Shown here piece after piece: positions 38,797-50,379 of a stretch of 64,000 bases of DNA. The stretch spans positions 34,084-98,083 of the forward strand of contig MPUH01000132.1 in the NCBI GenBank assembly GCA_001970955.1, given 5' to 3'. Position numbers and translations under genes: made by a program. The notes under the pieces are model-generated. The model did no database searches. It saw only the letters and a program-made list of their open reading frames with translations, and had not been told where the DNA came from. Within the stretch, counting starts at the first letter, position 1, and the number at the start of each line of letters is the position of its first letter. The stretch comes from Stentor coeruleus (lineage: Eukaryota; Ciliophora; Heterotrichea; Heterotrichida; Stentoridae).

Positions 38797-41700
38797 ATGT
38801 CAGATACTGTTATAACAACTGAGTAAATTTCATATAGCCAACAACAACACAGTTATTTCACCAGTTTAAATTCTCAAAGCATCCTAATCCCATCAGTTTA
38901 TATACAAGAAATAGACTCTTGGGTAAGTAAAATACCTGAAGATGCTTCTATAAACACTCCTCTTTTAATATCAGGAACTAGTGGATGTGGCAAAAGTACT
39001 CTAATCACAAAGTGGATTGAATATTACACACAATCTTATGCTCATAGTTCCAAACTTCTCCTTATTCATTATGTGGGGATTTCAAACACAACCCCTTCTT
39101 ACTTTTCTATGATGTACCAGATTTCAAATACTATTAAAAAAACTTATAATTTTACTACAAAACTTGAATACACGAATGAAAAAATCAAAATATTCTTCGA
39201 CCAATGGCTTGAAAAAGCGGATTTAGAACATCAATCTGCGGAGTCTAATAGAAAAATGCTAGTGCTTATTATAGATGGATTAGAAAAATTTAAAAATGAA
39301 CAAGAATCTTTTGATTGGTTACCTACTACAGCACCTAAAACTATTAGGTTGATTTATACTTGTAATCGTGATTCGGATGTTTATAAGTATCTTAAGAATA
39401 AAAAAAATACAGAAATAAATGCTGAGTATCCGGATTCTAAGAATAAATTCGCTGTGACTCTTTATTTTTCGAGATGTTTTCGCAATGATGTTTCTGATGT
39501 TATTGTTAAAGATATTAAAAAGTATGGGATATATCAAAACGCTTTGTATCTGAAATTCCTGTTTTTATCATTGCATAAAGTTGAAGTCCCTCTACCAAAA
39601 ATAAAAATCCCTTCATTAGAAAGTTTTAGGACTGTACAAAGCCTTTTCGAATACGTTCTTGAAGTGTTTTCAGGATCATCTACAGACCCTGACGAAATAT
39701 ATAAATTATTTGCTTATTTATCAGTGACTTCAACCGGTTTAAGTGAAGAAGAATTGATAACAGTATTAAAAAAGCCAGTTCATGTTTTTGAGTATCTAAA
39801 GTTTTTTGATTTTATTATATACAAGAATGGAATTCAGTATTACCTATCAAGTAATTGTTTCAAATATGTCATTTTTTCCAAGTTTTACCCGAAACAAGAA
39901 TTTTTACACGCTGAAATTTGTGAAGTTATTGATAGTCTAAGTCCTCATAAAATCCCTGATATACTTTTTCATATTTATAAATCTAAAGATTGGATGAAAC
40001 TTAAAAACTATGTGTCTCAGGTTTTTATCTTTGCTGAAATGTTTAAACCAGAAAATAAAATTGACTTGTTTCGATATTGGAAAAAACTTGAAAAAATTAA
40101 GTTTGATCTAATAGAATGCTATAATAAATCTTTAGAGAATTTCGTTAATGTGAACCAACTTCCTCCAAGGGATCTTTGTATACTTTTAGTATATTTTAGT
40201 GTTTTTTTCAAGGAATATGCTGATTTTGAAATATATAATCCGTGTAGGTTTAAAAGACCTGTGCTTATAGGATATCATGAACTTAAAGAAATAGATTTAC
40301 TTGATGAGTTTATATCGCTTGGGGGGATATACGAACAGAAATTTTTAACGAAAAGTGAAGAAAAGTTATCAACGGAAAATGTTATATCAAGGGAAAGATT
40401 TAAAGAAAAAGTGTTGAAAGAATTGAAGAGCAAAGTTTATACTGTGAAAAGCAAAGAATATTATAGTTATAAAAGATGGTTGTGGATACAGTTCCCATGG
40501 TGCGCTTTGGATGTACATTCGAATTTTTCGCAGATATTGAAAATTATAAATGAAGATATGGATAAACATAGGAAAATCTTAATAGATTCAGTAAACAGAA
40601 TAATTAAAAACTCAAATTTAAACTACCAAGATTTCAAGTTCAAAAGTTACAAACTGCACAAATCTGTAATAAATAATCTAACTCGAAGTTGTTCATCAAT
40701 CAAAGCAAAAAAAAATAGTATCTTTCGCATCCCTGAGCGGCCAAATCCTTACAGTATAATCGAAGAAAGTTTAAACCAAGCCAACCGCGACCGAACACAA
40801 AAAATAAACCCTCCACAAAACATAAATTCCCTTGAAATATCCCACAGCCTTTCCTTCCAAGGTCTTAAACCTGAAAACTCCTTAGAACACATGCAAAAAA
40901 ACTTTTTGGCTTTTTCTAAAGTGAAAATCTCTTCAAAAATCAACGAAAGTCATATCCTTCAAAAAATTTTAAACAAAAAAGCTTATGAATACAAGCTAAA
41001 AAAAACGAAACTTGAAAGAATTTCAAGTCAAATCGACTACTCCAACACCGAAATCCTCGCCCAAGAGCGATCAAGGCAAAAAATAACAACCCTTCAAGAA
41101 AAACTTAAAGACATGTGTAAAAAACTCAACAAAATCGAAGGTGAAGCCGCAAGATACGTGCAAATAATCGACTCTTGTTTTAAAAACCCAGCCAGAAACG
41201 ATGAATGGGAAAGAAAACTTAATAGGAAAATCGACTACCTAAACAAAATCATCGACTTTGAAACCAAAAACATAGAAAACTACGATAAAGATCATGAAAA
41301 CCTCCAAACCCAACTAACAGAATTCCAATCAACAACTGATGAAAAACTAAAATCCCAACATACAACTTTAAATCGTGTCCTTGAACAATTCCTCATGAAA
41401 TCCAAAATCAATGAAGAACTTATAAACCATGATGCATTACGTCTAAAAATAATAAACGCGACTTATATTCCACAAGTTAACAGTATTAAATACAATTTTA
41501 AAGAACAAAAGCAAATTTTGACTGAACTCAAAGAGTTTAAAGGGTATCTTAAAGCTAAAAACAAAGAATATGATATTATTATGAATAAACTTAATCAAGT
41601 TGGAGATGTTAAAGAACTTAATGATTTACCGTTTATTATATTAAGATTAAATGATAGAGAAGAATTGAATAAAAGCTTAGAAAAAGTACAGGATAAGCTA

Positions 41701-42120
41701 GAAAGGTTAGAAAATGAAAGAAAATCTTTAGCTTCAAAATTGGAGTATTTAAAAAAACAAGAGGAACAGTATGTTTTTTTTAATTATAATGAGAAAATTG
41801 AGCATTTAGGAAGTATGATGAAGGAAGCAGAGAAAAGGGTTGAGAATTTTATGATGTTGAGTACAAGTCAGGATATTGTGTTATCGACGTGTAAAGGGAT
41901 ATTTGAAAAAATGTGGAAAAAGTTAGAAATTGTTAGTAATTTCAGTTTTGAGCCGGAGGGGTATATAAAAATGCTTAATATGATAGCTGAAAGAATGGTT
42001 CATATTGAAAAAGGACAGTTTGATTTGCATGAAGGGGATAAACTATCTCTACGGTCTTTATCCCCAGAGAACCTGTCAACTTTGATATCAACTTGTGATG
42101 GTAATGTGCTAATAACTTAA
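38797..42120 (+). CDS. NACHT-type P-loop ATPase with long coiled coil (NPHP3/TEP1-like)
   Basis: Start ATG 38797; a 15-nt intron (38823-38837) interrupts codon 9, after which the frame is open to TAA, giving 1102 residues. The Walker A motif GTSGCGKST is at residues 55-63. It is followed by FxHYVG-like LLLIHYVGIS and, about 100 residues on, a Walker B-like MLVLIIDGLEKF with downstream LPTTAPKTIRLIYTC. This is the arrangement of the NACHT/AAA-like core of nephrocystin-3, TEP1 and related WD/TPR proteins. A helical region follows, and from about residue 630 to 1060 a long coiled coil. There are no TPR or WD repeats. Known: NPHP3 acts at the ciliary base; here a ciliary or cytoskeletal role is inference. 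Confidence 0.85.
38823..38837 (+). other. 15-nt intron in the NACHT gene
   Basis: GTAAATTTCATATAG, with A at position 10. It carries an in-frame TAA. Its removal connects the ATG at 38797 to the exon encoding the Walker A motif. Confidence 0.9.
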
Positions 42121-42151
42121 TTAGGAATATAATATTAAAAGCTAATTAATT

Positions 42152-43759
42152 TTATGTCCACACTGATATTAGCCCAGAAGTATCTAGACTTGCTACATTA
42201 TTTTCATATGGACTCCATTGTACAGCGACAACTGGTTTTTTATGAGTCCCTTTAAGTACATTGTTAACAGTACCATGTAAAGTATCCCAGATTATAATAT
42301 CCCCTGAAAAACTCCCAGCAATCAAATATCTTGAATCTTTACTGAAACTAATAATATTTCTCAAGGATGGGCATTGATAGAATTTATGAGTAATACTATG
42401 CAAAATATCAAGCATTCTCATATCAACAACTGTTATAATATTTTCCCTAGTCCCAATCGCAGTTAAATTCCCACAAGGACTAATACACAAAGATGCTATC
42501 GGAGAATTCTGTCTACTAACTTCATCAACAGGTTTTTTTGATTTATTTGAATACATTCTTACATGACCATCTTTATGCCCAGTAAGAAAACATCTTTCAG
42601 AAGACATTATTTCAAGTGCATATATAATTGATGGAGTACCAAGTGTTTGAATACAATACCCTTTTTCTAATTCCCAACATCTAACTGTTTTATCTTCACT
42701 TGCTGTTATACCTTCATGATTTCCTGATAAAAATCCAACACCAGTTATTTTCCCTGCATGTCCTGTAAGTGTATGTTTAACTCTTCCATTTCTTAATGAC
42801 CAAAGATAAGCATATGTATTTGAACATCCTGCAAATAAAAACTCATCAGTAAAAGATGTACGCATTGAAATTATTGCATGTGTAAAACCTTTGATCATTG
42901 GACGCTCGTATAAAGATAATGAGTCCCAAACTTTAAGATGCTTTTCGTTACCTGATGATATAAGACAACTGCCATTTGAATTGTAAATTAGGGATTCACC
43001 TTCAACTTCATGGCCTTGGATTGAAGTTAAACATTTTCTTGGTGGTGAAGAAACCATTAATGGAAGGGATTTATAAAGATCATCATCTTGTTCTGGCTCA
43101 ATAATCTCGTAATCGTCAAGAAAATTTTTTTTTGTGTTTAAAATTTGGGATAAAGAATTGATTTCATTTTCTTTATCCATAAGATCTTCAGTCATTACAA
43201 TTAAACGTTCTCTTAGCTCAGAATTGCTTCTTATAAGTATTTCTTTTTCGGCAATTAAGCTATTTGTCTTTTCTTCAAGTTGCAACTTTTCACTTGATAA
43301 CATATTTTTCGAAATGTTAAGTTTCTTTTCAAACTCTATCAAAGCTTCAAGATCATCACTAATTGATTCAAAAGCTTCTTTATATCTTGTATGTTCTTTT
43401 TTTATCGATTCATTTGTAACTCTTAACTTAATACAATCATCTTTGCATTCCATATACTTTTGCGCTATTTCTGTTTGAGTTTTATAAATTTCCATAAGTT
43501 TGCATTCCGCTTCTTGTATCTTAGCTTCTAATTCACTTTTAATTTCAAAATCACTACATAATCCTTACACAAAACTCTTATCCAAAACTCTCATTTCCCT
43601 AAATCTTAGTTCATTAGCAAAATTATAATTCTCTGTATCACAACGAATTTTGTTATCTGATTACAAAATACAATCATTTAAAAGCTTAACAAAAGGCTTG
43701 CTTTGAATATCATTTCTTTTCTTCAAAGACTCAGCAATACACTGTTTCCATACGTCCAT
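42152..43759 (-). CDS. ATG16: Autophagy protein ATG16 (coiled coil plus WD40)
   Basis: Three exons on the minus strand: 43672-43759, 43569-43656 and 42152-43553, giving 525 residues ending in TAA. Exon 1 encodes MDVWKQCIAESLKKRNDIQS and continues FVKLLNDY, a close match to the ATG5-binding helix of ATG16 (W+..I.E.L..R....F..L...Y). A coiled coil (about 50-190) is followed by a C-terminal WD40 propeller of about seven repeats (for example SSGNEKHLKVWD, GITASEDKTVRCWE, NVASLDTSGLISVW). Known: ATG12-ATG5-ATG16 specifies the membrane for Atg8 lipidation. The WD40 end makes it the ATG16L1 type rather than the short yeast type. The N-terminus appears only when both tiny introns are removed. Confidence 0.92.
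43554..43568 (-). other. 15-nt intron 2 of ATG16
   Basis: GTAAGGATTATGTAG on the minus strand, A at position 10, carrying an in-frame TAA. Removal links the second exon to the coiled-coil exon. Confidence 0.9.
43657..43671 (-). other. 15-nt intron 1 of ATG16
   Basis: GTATTTTGTAATCAG on the minus strand, A at position 10, carrying an in-frame TAA. Removal reconstructs the Tyr of the ATG5-binding helix. Confidence 0.9.
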
Positions 43760-43831
43760 TTATAGAAACAATGAACTTTATTCATACAAAAATAGTTTAA
43801 ATCTAACTTTTTTACTAGTAAATAATACTAT

Positions 43832-45001
43832 TTATTTAAACCTTGGCTTCATCCATTTATCATCATCAATTTTAGCATCATCTGAAGATACAGAATATTC
43901 AATACTTCCTCCTTCTTCAGCTTCTTCTTCTTCATAATAATCTTCTTCTTTATCATCTTCATATATTTCCTGTTTATTATCATCACTATTTTCCTCATAT
44001 TCATTATAATCTTTTTGTTTCTTATTATCTTCACTTAACATATCTTTAATGTTTTTAATCTCTTTTTCAAGTTCATCATATGTTTTCTGATACTTTGATG
44101 CTTGACTAGATCCAGGGGTGTATATCCCTTTTTCATTTAAAAACTCTTTTTCTTCTTCAACTATTTTTTCTAACTCATTAAGCCTTTCTTCATGGTTATT
44201 TAAATCTTTTTCTTTATCTTTTAAGTAACTTGGGACTTGATATTTATATCTTTCTAAGTGTTCTTTTCTTTTAGCTTCATGTTCCCTTGTGATTTCTTCA
44301 TCGTTTTCAACTTCTTCCCAAGTCACTGTTTTTTTCTCACTTGCTGAACTATTGCTTATGTTTTCTTCTTTATTTTCTGAAGGGTTTTTTTTCAGTATGG
44401 TTTTAACTTTTTTCTTACCTTTTCCTGATTTTTTAGGAGTTTTTCTTCTGATCACAGGAGTTTTGACGGTTTTTGACTGGATGAGTTTTGGTTTTTTCGG
44501 TTCTGTTTCTCGGAGTTTTTTGTTTGATTGGGTCTTGGAAATCGTGGCGATTTTACGCTGGTTTTCAGTTTGTTTGAATTCTGGTATTTCTTGTTCTGAT
44601 CTTACAGGCATTGTATAAACTGGGTCTTTTAAGGATTTATACGATATCCCTGGTCTTTGTCTTACAATAAGTCCTGGTATTATCGCCTCAACATTAGCGC
44701 GGTCTTGACTGTAAACACAATACTGTGGTTTTTCTTCTTTCCTAACTAAGCGTGTAACAGTTTCTTTGTTAGGTATAAGCTCATCACTAACTATATATTT
44801 CAATGATAAACTATCCCCACAGCTATCAGGGGCAAACCTTTCACCTACTCTAGTCAATTCAACTAAATTACTCGGGTTGACCGCAACTGTGATTTTATTA
44901 CTCAAACTTTCCTTATACAACTCACTAGCTTTTTTCTTCACAAGGAACTCTTCAAAAGGCTGGAACTCAGTAATAGCAACAAGTTCGCTATGAAAATCCA
45001 T
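43832..45001 (-). CDS. Hypothetical protein with basic middle and acidic tail
   Basis: 389 residues, ATG to TAA. The N-terminal 150 residues look folded (ITVAVNPSNLVELTRVGERF, YCVYSQDRANVEAIIPGLIV, RPGISYKSLKDPVYTMPV). A Lys-rich stretch (about 165-210, RRKTPKKSGKGKKKVKTILK) follows, then a helical Glu/Lys segment and a very acidic end (repeated DDKEEDYYEEEEAEE). The charge layout resembles chromatin- or microtubule-associated proteins. No known domain is recognised. It lies 72 bp upstream of ATG16 and 16 bp from the next minus-strand gene. Confidence 0.75.
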   Translation of the reverse strand: MDFHSELVAITEFQPFEEFLVKKKASELYKESLSNKITVAVNPSNLVELTRVGERFAPDSCGDSLSLKYIVSDELIPNKETVTRLVRKEEKPQYCVYSQDRANVEAIIPGLIVRQRPGISYKSLKDPVYTMPVRSEQEIPEFKQTENQRKIATISKTQSNKKLRETEPKKPKLIQSKTVKTPVIRRKTPKKSGKGKKKVKTILKKNPSENKEENISNSSASEKKTVTWEEVENDEEITREHEAKRKEHLERYKYQVPSYLKDKEKDLNNHEERLNELEKIVEEEKEFLNEKGIYTPGSSQASKYQKTYDELEKEIKNIKDMLSEDNKKQKDYNEYEENSDDNKQEIYEDDKEEDYYEEEEAEEGGSIEYSVSSDDAKIDDDKWMKPRFK

Positions 45002-45017
45002 TTAATAAACTAAATTT

Positions 45018-46230
45018 CTAAAAGTTATGAGTTTTTAGCGGCAACAACCCAGTGAAATTATTACTACTGAACTTTATATAAAGAAAAAGTAGTACAAAAT
45101 CTGTTGAAAACTGAGATATTAAACACATTGTCCATTCATAAAATATCCAAGGTAACACCCACCAAAATACAGATAATATAAATGGAAGGATTATATACAA
45201 ACCTCCGATTATATTGATATTTTCAAACCCACTAAGCTTTGTAAAAGTATTATTCTTACCATATTTGGTAAATGTTATAAAAAGATATATTCTTTCTATT
45301 GATAATATTAGACCTTCAAGTCTTCCATAAATATCATAAAATTCTAAAGGTTCGCTTCTGATGATATTTGTTGCTGATAAGAGAAGTTCTATAGAAATAA
45401 TCCCAAGAAATGCACAAAACTCACTTTCTTCGATTGAGAAGTCTTTTGGATTGAAACGATTTGAGAAGATTAAAGTGAGGATACCCATTATGGAAATTTC
45501 TGAGAAAATGCTGAAGAATTTGCCAAAGATTAGGAGGAATTTATAGCTTTCACCATCGATACCATAAATCCAGAAGTATAAACCATCAAAGACAATTGAG
45601 AGTAAATAAATTGTGGTTATGATGAAGATTATGGTGATTGGGACTTCTTCAACCCTTTCTTTATATATTTCAATAATGCATAGGACTATTATTATAGCTT
45701 GGAATAAACTGGAGATCATATAAATGTATCCTTGACTTGAATTTTCCCATGAATATTCATTAGTAATTGAGTCTTTGAGAGTTAGTTTTACGTTAACAAG
45801 TGTGGAATTTGGTAGTTTTTTTAAACAGTCTGCTAGATAAAAATGAGTATTTCGGCTTAGGGTTATATTCCCATCATCATCCATACTCCATGCTCCATAT
45901 AAAGGAACATTAAGTAATATCCTCATACCTTTAAAACTATCACAATTGAAGTCACTAAGTTTTTCTTCACTGACAAGCATATGCAAATTTGTAAATCCAG
46001 AATTATGTTTGAGATTTGAGTTTTCTATTTTGCATGATATTCGGTATTCAACGTTTTCTCCCCAAAACCTCCNATCCAGAATTATGTTTGAGATTTGAGT
46101 TTTCTATTTTGCATGATATTCGGTATTCAACGTTTTCTCCCCAAAACCTCCCTAAATAAGCTGGACTATCTGTATAAACTTCTGTTGTTATGATTTTTCC
46201 AGAAGCTAATAAAGGTAAAAGCCATATCAT
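45018..46230 (-). CDS. Seven-TM GPR180/TMEM145-like membrane protein
   Basis: The frame is broken by an assembly duplicate around the N at 46073; deleting one copy (79 bp) gives a clean 377-residue protein from ATG 46230 to TAG. It has a signal peptide (MIWLLPLLASGK), a lumenal/extracellular domain of about 150 residues with Cys pairs, and about seven hydrophobic helices. These include YMISSLFQAIIIVLCIIEIY, TIIFIITTIYLLSIVF and GGLYIILPFILSVFWWVLPW. A short Asn-rich end follows. The layout fits the rhodopsin-like GPCR4 (GPR180/TMEM145) family, and GOST proteins (GPR107/TMEM87) are the alternative. Known roles are poorly defined. The next gene is a small type I membrane protein. Confidence 0.75.
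45995..46151. repeat. Unmerged contig overlap around N at 46073
   Basis: Bases 45995-46072 recur as 46074-46151 across one N. The duplicate breaks the reading frame of the 7TM gene; removing it restores the frame. Confidence 0.93.
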
Positions 46231-46423
46231 TATATAATCAGTATATTATGCTTAAATAAAGTTAAGGTTTATTTGATAATTTTTAATGATCCATGTATTT
46301 TAAATATGATTAAAATCTGATTTTCAACACAAACTCTTATCTTAAAGTAGTCTATTATAATTTATAAAAATTTATAAAGTATTTTACAAACTAGTAAAAA
46401 GTATTAATAATTTTTACTCAAAT

Positions 46424-46936
46424 TTAAGTCCTTTTTGCTTTAGCACCATAATGAATGTGCATAAACGCTTTGTAAATAATCCCAGAAAAAATCAATGCTA
46501 CTACAACTCCAATTATAAAAGGAATAATCGACCTTGGAACTTGTAAAAGGTTGTCATACTGATCAAGTTTTATATTGTAATAAATTGTTTTCTCAGCATA
46601 TTCCTGGTTTAAAGATCGTGAATTCCTCATAGCTTGAACTTTGAAAGACTCACACCCTTCGATTATTTTCCCTTCATTATCTGTTGAAAATACCAGTTTT
46701 TCCGTATCAAGAAGCCTTCGAGTTTGACTTGGCCCGCAATCCCATAAAATTTTCATTGAACATCCTTGAGTACCTAAATAAGAAATCCTAATCTCATACT
46801 TAGAATCAGCATATAACGAAGTAGAACTTATAATAAACTTCTGTATTTCACCCATAGCGATTTCTTTACGGATTTCTTGACCTTCAAATATATTTTCTCC
46901 CGATACAAACACTAAAACTATTAAACCAAATATCAT
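46424..46936 (-). CDS. Small type I membrane protein
   Basis: 170 residues, ATG to TAA. Signal peptide at about residues 1-13 (MIFGLIVLVFVSG), then a lumenal domain of about 120 residues with three Cys and a beta-rich look (YEIRISYLGTQGCSMKILWD, RRLLDTEKLVFST). A transmembrane helix follows at about 138-158 (IIPFIIGVVVALIFSGIIY), with a short basic tail. The RRLLDTEKxxF block suggests a conserved eukaryotic family of secretory-pathway proteins that I cannot name with confidence. It is 66 bp from the PP1 stop codon. Confidence 0.78.
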   Translation of the reverse strand: MIFGLIVLVFVSGENIFEGQEIRKEIAMGEIQKFIISSTSLYADSKYEIRISYLGTQGCSMKILWDCGPSQTRRLLDTEKLVFSTDNEGKIIEGCESFKVQAMRNSRSLNQEYAEKTIYYNIKLDQYDNLLQVPRSIIPFIIGVVVALIFSGIIYKAFMHIHYGAKAKRT

Positions 46937-47001
46937 TTATATTATCATCTCATAAAAAAAATCACATAATTTAATCTAAAACTCCTCTTAAAAAACTTAT
47001 A

Positions 47002-47979
47002 CTAATTAAAAGCTTTAAGTGAATTTTTAGCACGGGGTGGCGTAAAAGGCCTATTCACAACATTATTCCCAATTTTTTTCTCTGCAGGTTTTAAAATCTG
47101 AAAACTACACAACAGTAATTCATCAATACTCATAAGTGCTGCTGCATTATCAAACTCTCCACAATAATTTGGTGCTGAAAACAATGTTACAAGCTGCCTC
47201 TTAGCAAAAAACTCATACCCATCTTCAACAACTTGATGAGCTCTACATATAAGATCAAGTTCTTGTCTTTTTAAAAACCCATTAACCACATCACTTCCAA
47301 AAGTAAACGATACACCTCTTTCATTTTCACCCCATCCTTGAACATCTTTATCAGGATCACTCCATAAAAGATCACAAACTAATCCTGATTCAGGAACATC
47401 CATAGGTCTCATAATACTTCTAATCTGTTCCATATTGTTTAATTCAGGGGATAAACCTCCATGCATACATAAAATCCTATCTTCAACAATAGCGGCAATA
47501 GGAAGACAATTGAAACAATCAGTGAAAGTTTTCCATAATTTTATATTATAGCGTCTTTTGCATTCATCATAAAAACCATAGATTCTGTTTATAGATGAAC
47601 ATTCATGATTTCCTCTAAGTAAATAGAAATTTTCTGGATATTTGACTTTATAAGCAAGTAAAAGGCAGATTGTTTCTAAACTTTGTTTCCCTCTGTCTAC
47701 GTAGTCACCTAAGAAAAGATATCGGGAATCTGGAGGGAAACCCCCGTATTCGAATAGACGAAGAAGGTCGTAGTATTGGCCATGGACATCGCCACAGACT
47801 TTTAGCGGGGCTTCAAGTTCAAGGAGGATTGGTTGGGACATGAATACTTCTCGAGCTTTTAGACAAAGACCGCGAACTTCTTGTTCGGTAAGGTTAACTT
47901 GTTTACCTGGACGACAACCACGGACTTCAAGGAGTTTTTCAAGGATATCATTTATGTTGAGTTCGCCTGAGCTTGCCAT
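47002..47979 (-). CDS. PPP1C: Protein phosphatase 1 catalytic subunit
   Basis: 325 residues, typical PP1 length, ATG to TAG. All metal and catalytic signatures are present in order: GDVHGQ, GDYVDRG, RGNHE, HGG with LLWSDP, and the C-terminal [11 protein letters not shown]. The tail keeps the PP1-type FTPPR Cdk phosphorylation site. Known: Ser/Thr phosphatase targeted by RVxF-containing regulators in division, ciliary motility and metabolism. All Trp are TGG. No anomaly is seen, and the start Met is at the usual position. Confidence 0.98.
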   Translation of the reverse strand: MASSGELNINDILEKLLEVRGCRPGKQVNLTEQEVRGLCLKAREVFMSQPILLELEAPLKVCGDVHGQYYDLLRLFEYGGFPPDSRYLFLGDYVDRGKQSLETICLLLAYKVKYPENFYLLRGNHECSSINRIYGFYDECKRRYNIKLWKTFTDCFNCLPIAAIVEDRILCMHGGLSPELNNMEQIRSIMRPMDVPESGLVCDLLWSDPDKDVQGWGENERGVSFTFGSDVVNGFLKRQELDLICRAHQVVEDGYEFFAKRQLVTLFSAPNYCGEFDNAAALMSIDELLLCSFQILKPAEKKIGNNVVNRPFTPPRAKNSLKAFN

Positions 47980-48532
47980 GAGATATGATTTATAAGATAT
48001 TTTACGTTTGATATGAAAGGATTTTTGGATAAAAAAGAGAGGATTAAGGGTTTATAGAGATAATGAATTTTATTATGAGGATTTATTTTGTGGAAAATAG
48101 GATGTTTTTGTGTTGTGGTTTTTTTAATGGGTTTATGCTTGATGCTTTTATGAAGATAAAGTTTGTGATGGGTTGTTGTGATAAAAGCTTGTAAGGCATA
48201 AAGAATAATTCTGATATTAAAAATGAAAGCTTATAATTTTGCTTTTGTGAAAAATATCAGACGACATTTTAATATCTTACTCAGCCTTATATACAGTTTT
48301 TTTAAAATATTTTTTTTTTATGATGTGCTAAATAATATATAAATTAAGCAAAAACACCAGATAAGAATTATCAACACTTAACCAGTTCTGTTTAATTCAA
48401 TATCATTAATAAGCATCTTCAAACATTAATCAATAATTACAATCCTTAAAAAAATTCTTATATTCAACACTAAAAAAACCTAGTAAAATTCTCAAATCCT
48501 TTTGATTATCTATCAATTATATATACTAGAAA
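47980..48532. other. AT-rich divergent promoter region
   Basis: Lies between the divergent PP1 and CNBD-channel genes. No gene or repeat recognised. Confidence 0.5.
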
Positions 48533-50379
48533 ATGAAATACAAGAAATCCGAAAACACAAGTTGTTTACTTATACACCCTGAACACCCATCCAAGTTAAT
48601 CTGGGACGCTTATCTTTTAATCCTTACCCTCTTCCTTGCATACTGGGTTCCTTTTTCTTTAAGTTTTATCGAAGAAACCCCAGAATCAATGATGAAATTC
48701 GAATTCGCCATATCCTTATCTTATCTTTTTGACATGCTACTCAACTTTAACACAAGCTATTATCATAAAGGTACCTTAATTACAAGTAGGTGGGAAATAT
48801 GCAGATTTTACTTAACTGGAATGTTTTGGGTTGATGCTTTTTCTAGTTTCCCTTATGAATGGTTAACTAATCCTCCTTTACAAAACAGTCATGTTTCAAA
48901 ACCTAAATATTTTGGGATTATGAAATTATTTAGGTTTGTAAGAATGGCGAAGCTTTTAAGATTACTCAAAAGTCGTAAAATTTTCTACAAGATAGAAGAT
49001 TATATTTTAAATGAGTTTATATCAGTGATATATGCTGTTATGAAAATTGCAATTTTTTTGTCTATTATAGCACACTGGATAGCATGTCTTTTTTACTATA
49101 CAAGCAACTCACAAAGCACATCTACTGAGTTTACGTGGGTCAAATTTTTCCTTAGTAGTCGTGCAGAAGATGTAGAAGTTTTTGAGCTATACATAACTTC
49201 ATTATATTGGGCTTTTACAACAATGATATCAGTAGGATATGGTGATATAACACCTCAAAACCCATTAGAAATGACTGTAACAGTAAGCTGTATGGTTTTA
49301 TCATGTGCATATTTCGCATATATTATCGGTAATATGGGAACTTTAGTATCTAAACATCTTGCATACGATCAAAGAAAAAGTGAAATCCGTGTAGGAATAA
49401 GTAGATACTTAAGGAAAAAAGATATACCAAAAAAACTTCAACGAAAAGTTATGGCTTTCATAGACAATCTTATGGAAAACATCTCCAGTTATAGACTACG
49501 AGATTATGAAGTACTTGATCTATTAAGCCAACCATTAAGAAATGAAATATTAGATTTTTTATATCATGATATTCTGAATAAATGTAGTATTTTTACAAGA
49601 TATTTTTCTAATGATGTTATTGCAAATTTAACAAAAGCTTTACAAGTAGAAAACTATTCACCTAATGATGTTGTGTTTTATGAAAAACAACAAAGTAGGA
49701 AAATGTATTTTATATGTTCAGGTTTAGTTTCTATTATGCATGGATCTACTAATTTAGTATATAAAAAATTACAAAAAGATGAAATGTTTGGGGAAATCGG
49801 GTTTTTTGTAGGACATAATAGGACAGCTACAGCAAAATGCGCAGATTTCACATTTTTACAGTCTTTAGATTTGTCTGAAGCTCTTATTTTTACTGATAAA
49901 CAAGATGATTTTGGCATGATAATTAACAACCTTGCAAACTCTTGTGGCAAATATAACTATTCAGTTCTTATGATTTGCTGTTTTCTTTGTGACTGTCTTG
50001 GTCATGTAGCGAAAGATTGTACTGTTGAAAAAATCCAAAGCGGACTAGACTCAATTGTAATCAACTACAAAAAACGTAAAACTAAAATTTCTAAGTATTC
50101 AGATCCGTTTCAAGAACCTAAATCGCCAATTCCCCGTCCGATATACAAAAAAAAAGTAAACCCAGAAAAAATATTCAAAAACGACCTGATCATGCAAGAA
50201 AAAATCAAAAAGTTCATGGTTGACTCATCTCAGTATAATAAAGTGGCCCCTGAGTCCAGACAAGTTATTGTAGAGAAAATANGGTTGACTCATCTCAGTA
50301 TAATAAAGTGGCCCCTGAGTCCAGACAAGTTATTGTAGAGAAAATATTAGAACGTTCTGATGAGGATTGTTGTGATTAA
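48533..50379 (+). CDS. Voltage-gated K+ channel with cyclic-nucleotide-binding domain
   Basis: The ATG follows an in-frame TAG. The true stop is TAA 50377-50379 once one copy of the assembly duplicate at N 50282 (65 bp) is removed, giving 593 residues. S1-S6 are visible: S1 around LILTLFLAYWVPFSLSF, S4 with regularly spaced Arg/Lys (KLFRFVRMAKLLRLLKSRK), S5, the pore SVGYGDITP (K+ selectivity filter GYGD) and S6. A C-linker and CNBD follow, with KMYFICSGLVSI, FGEIGFF and NRTATA (Glu and Arg that contact the cyclic-nucleotide phosphate are kept). The family is EAG/HCN/CNG-type. Known ciliate relatives set membrane potential and ciliary behaviour. Whether it opens on hyper- or depolarisation is not readable. 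Confidence 0.93.
50218..50346. repeat. Unmerged contig overlap around N at 50282
   Basis: Bases 50218-50281 recur as 50283-50346 across one N. The duplicate shifts the frame at the C-terminus of the CNBD channel; removing it restores an end in DEDCCD and TAA. Confidence 0.93.
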
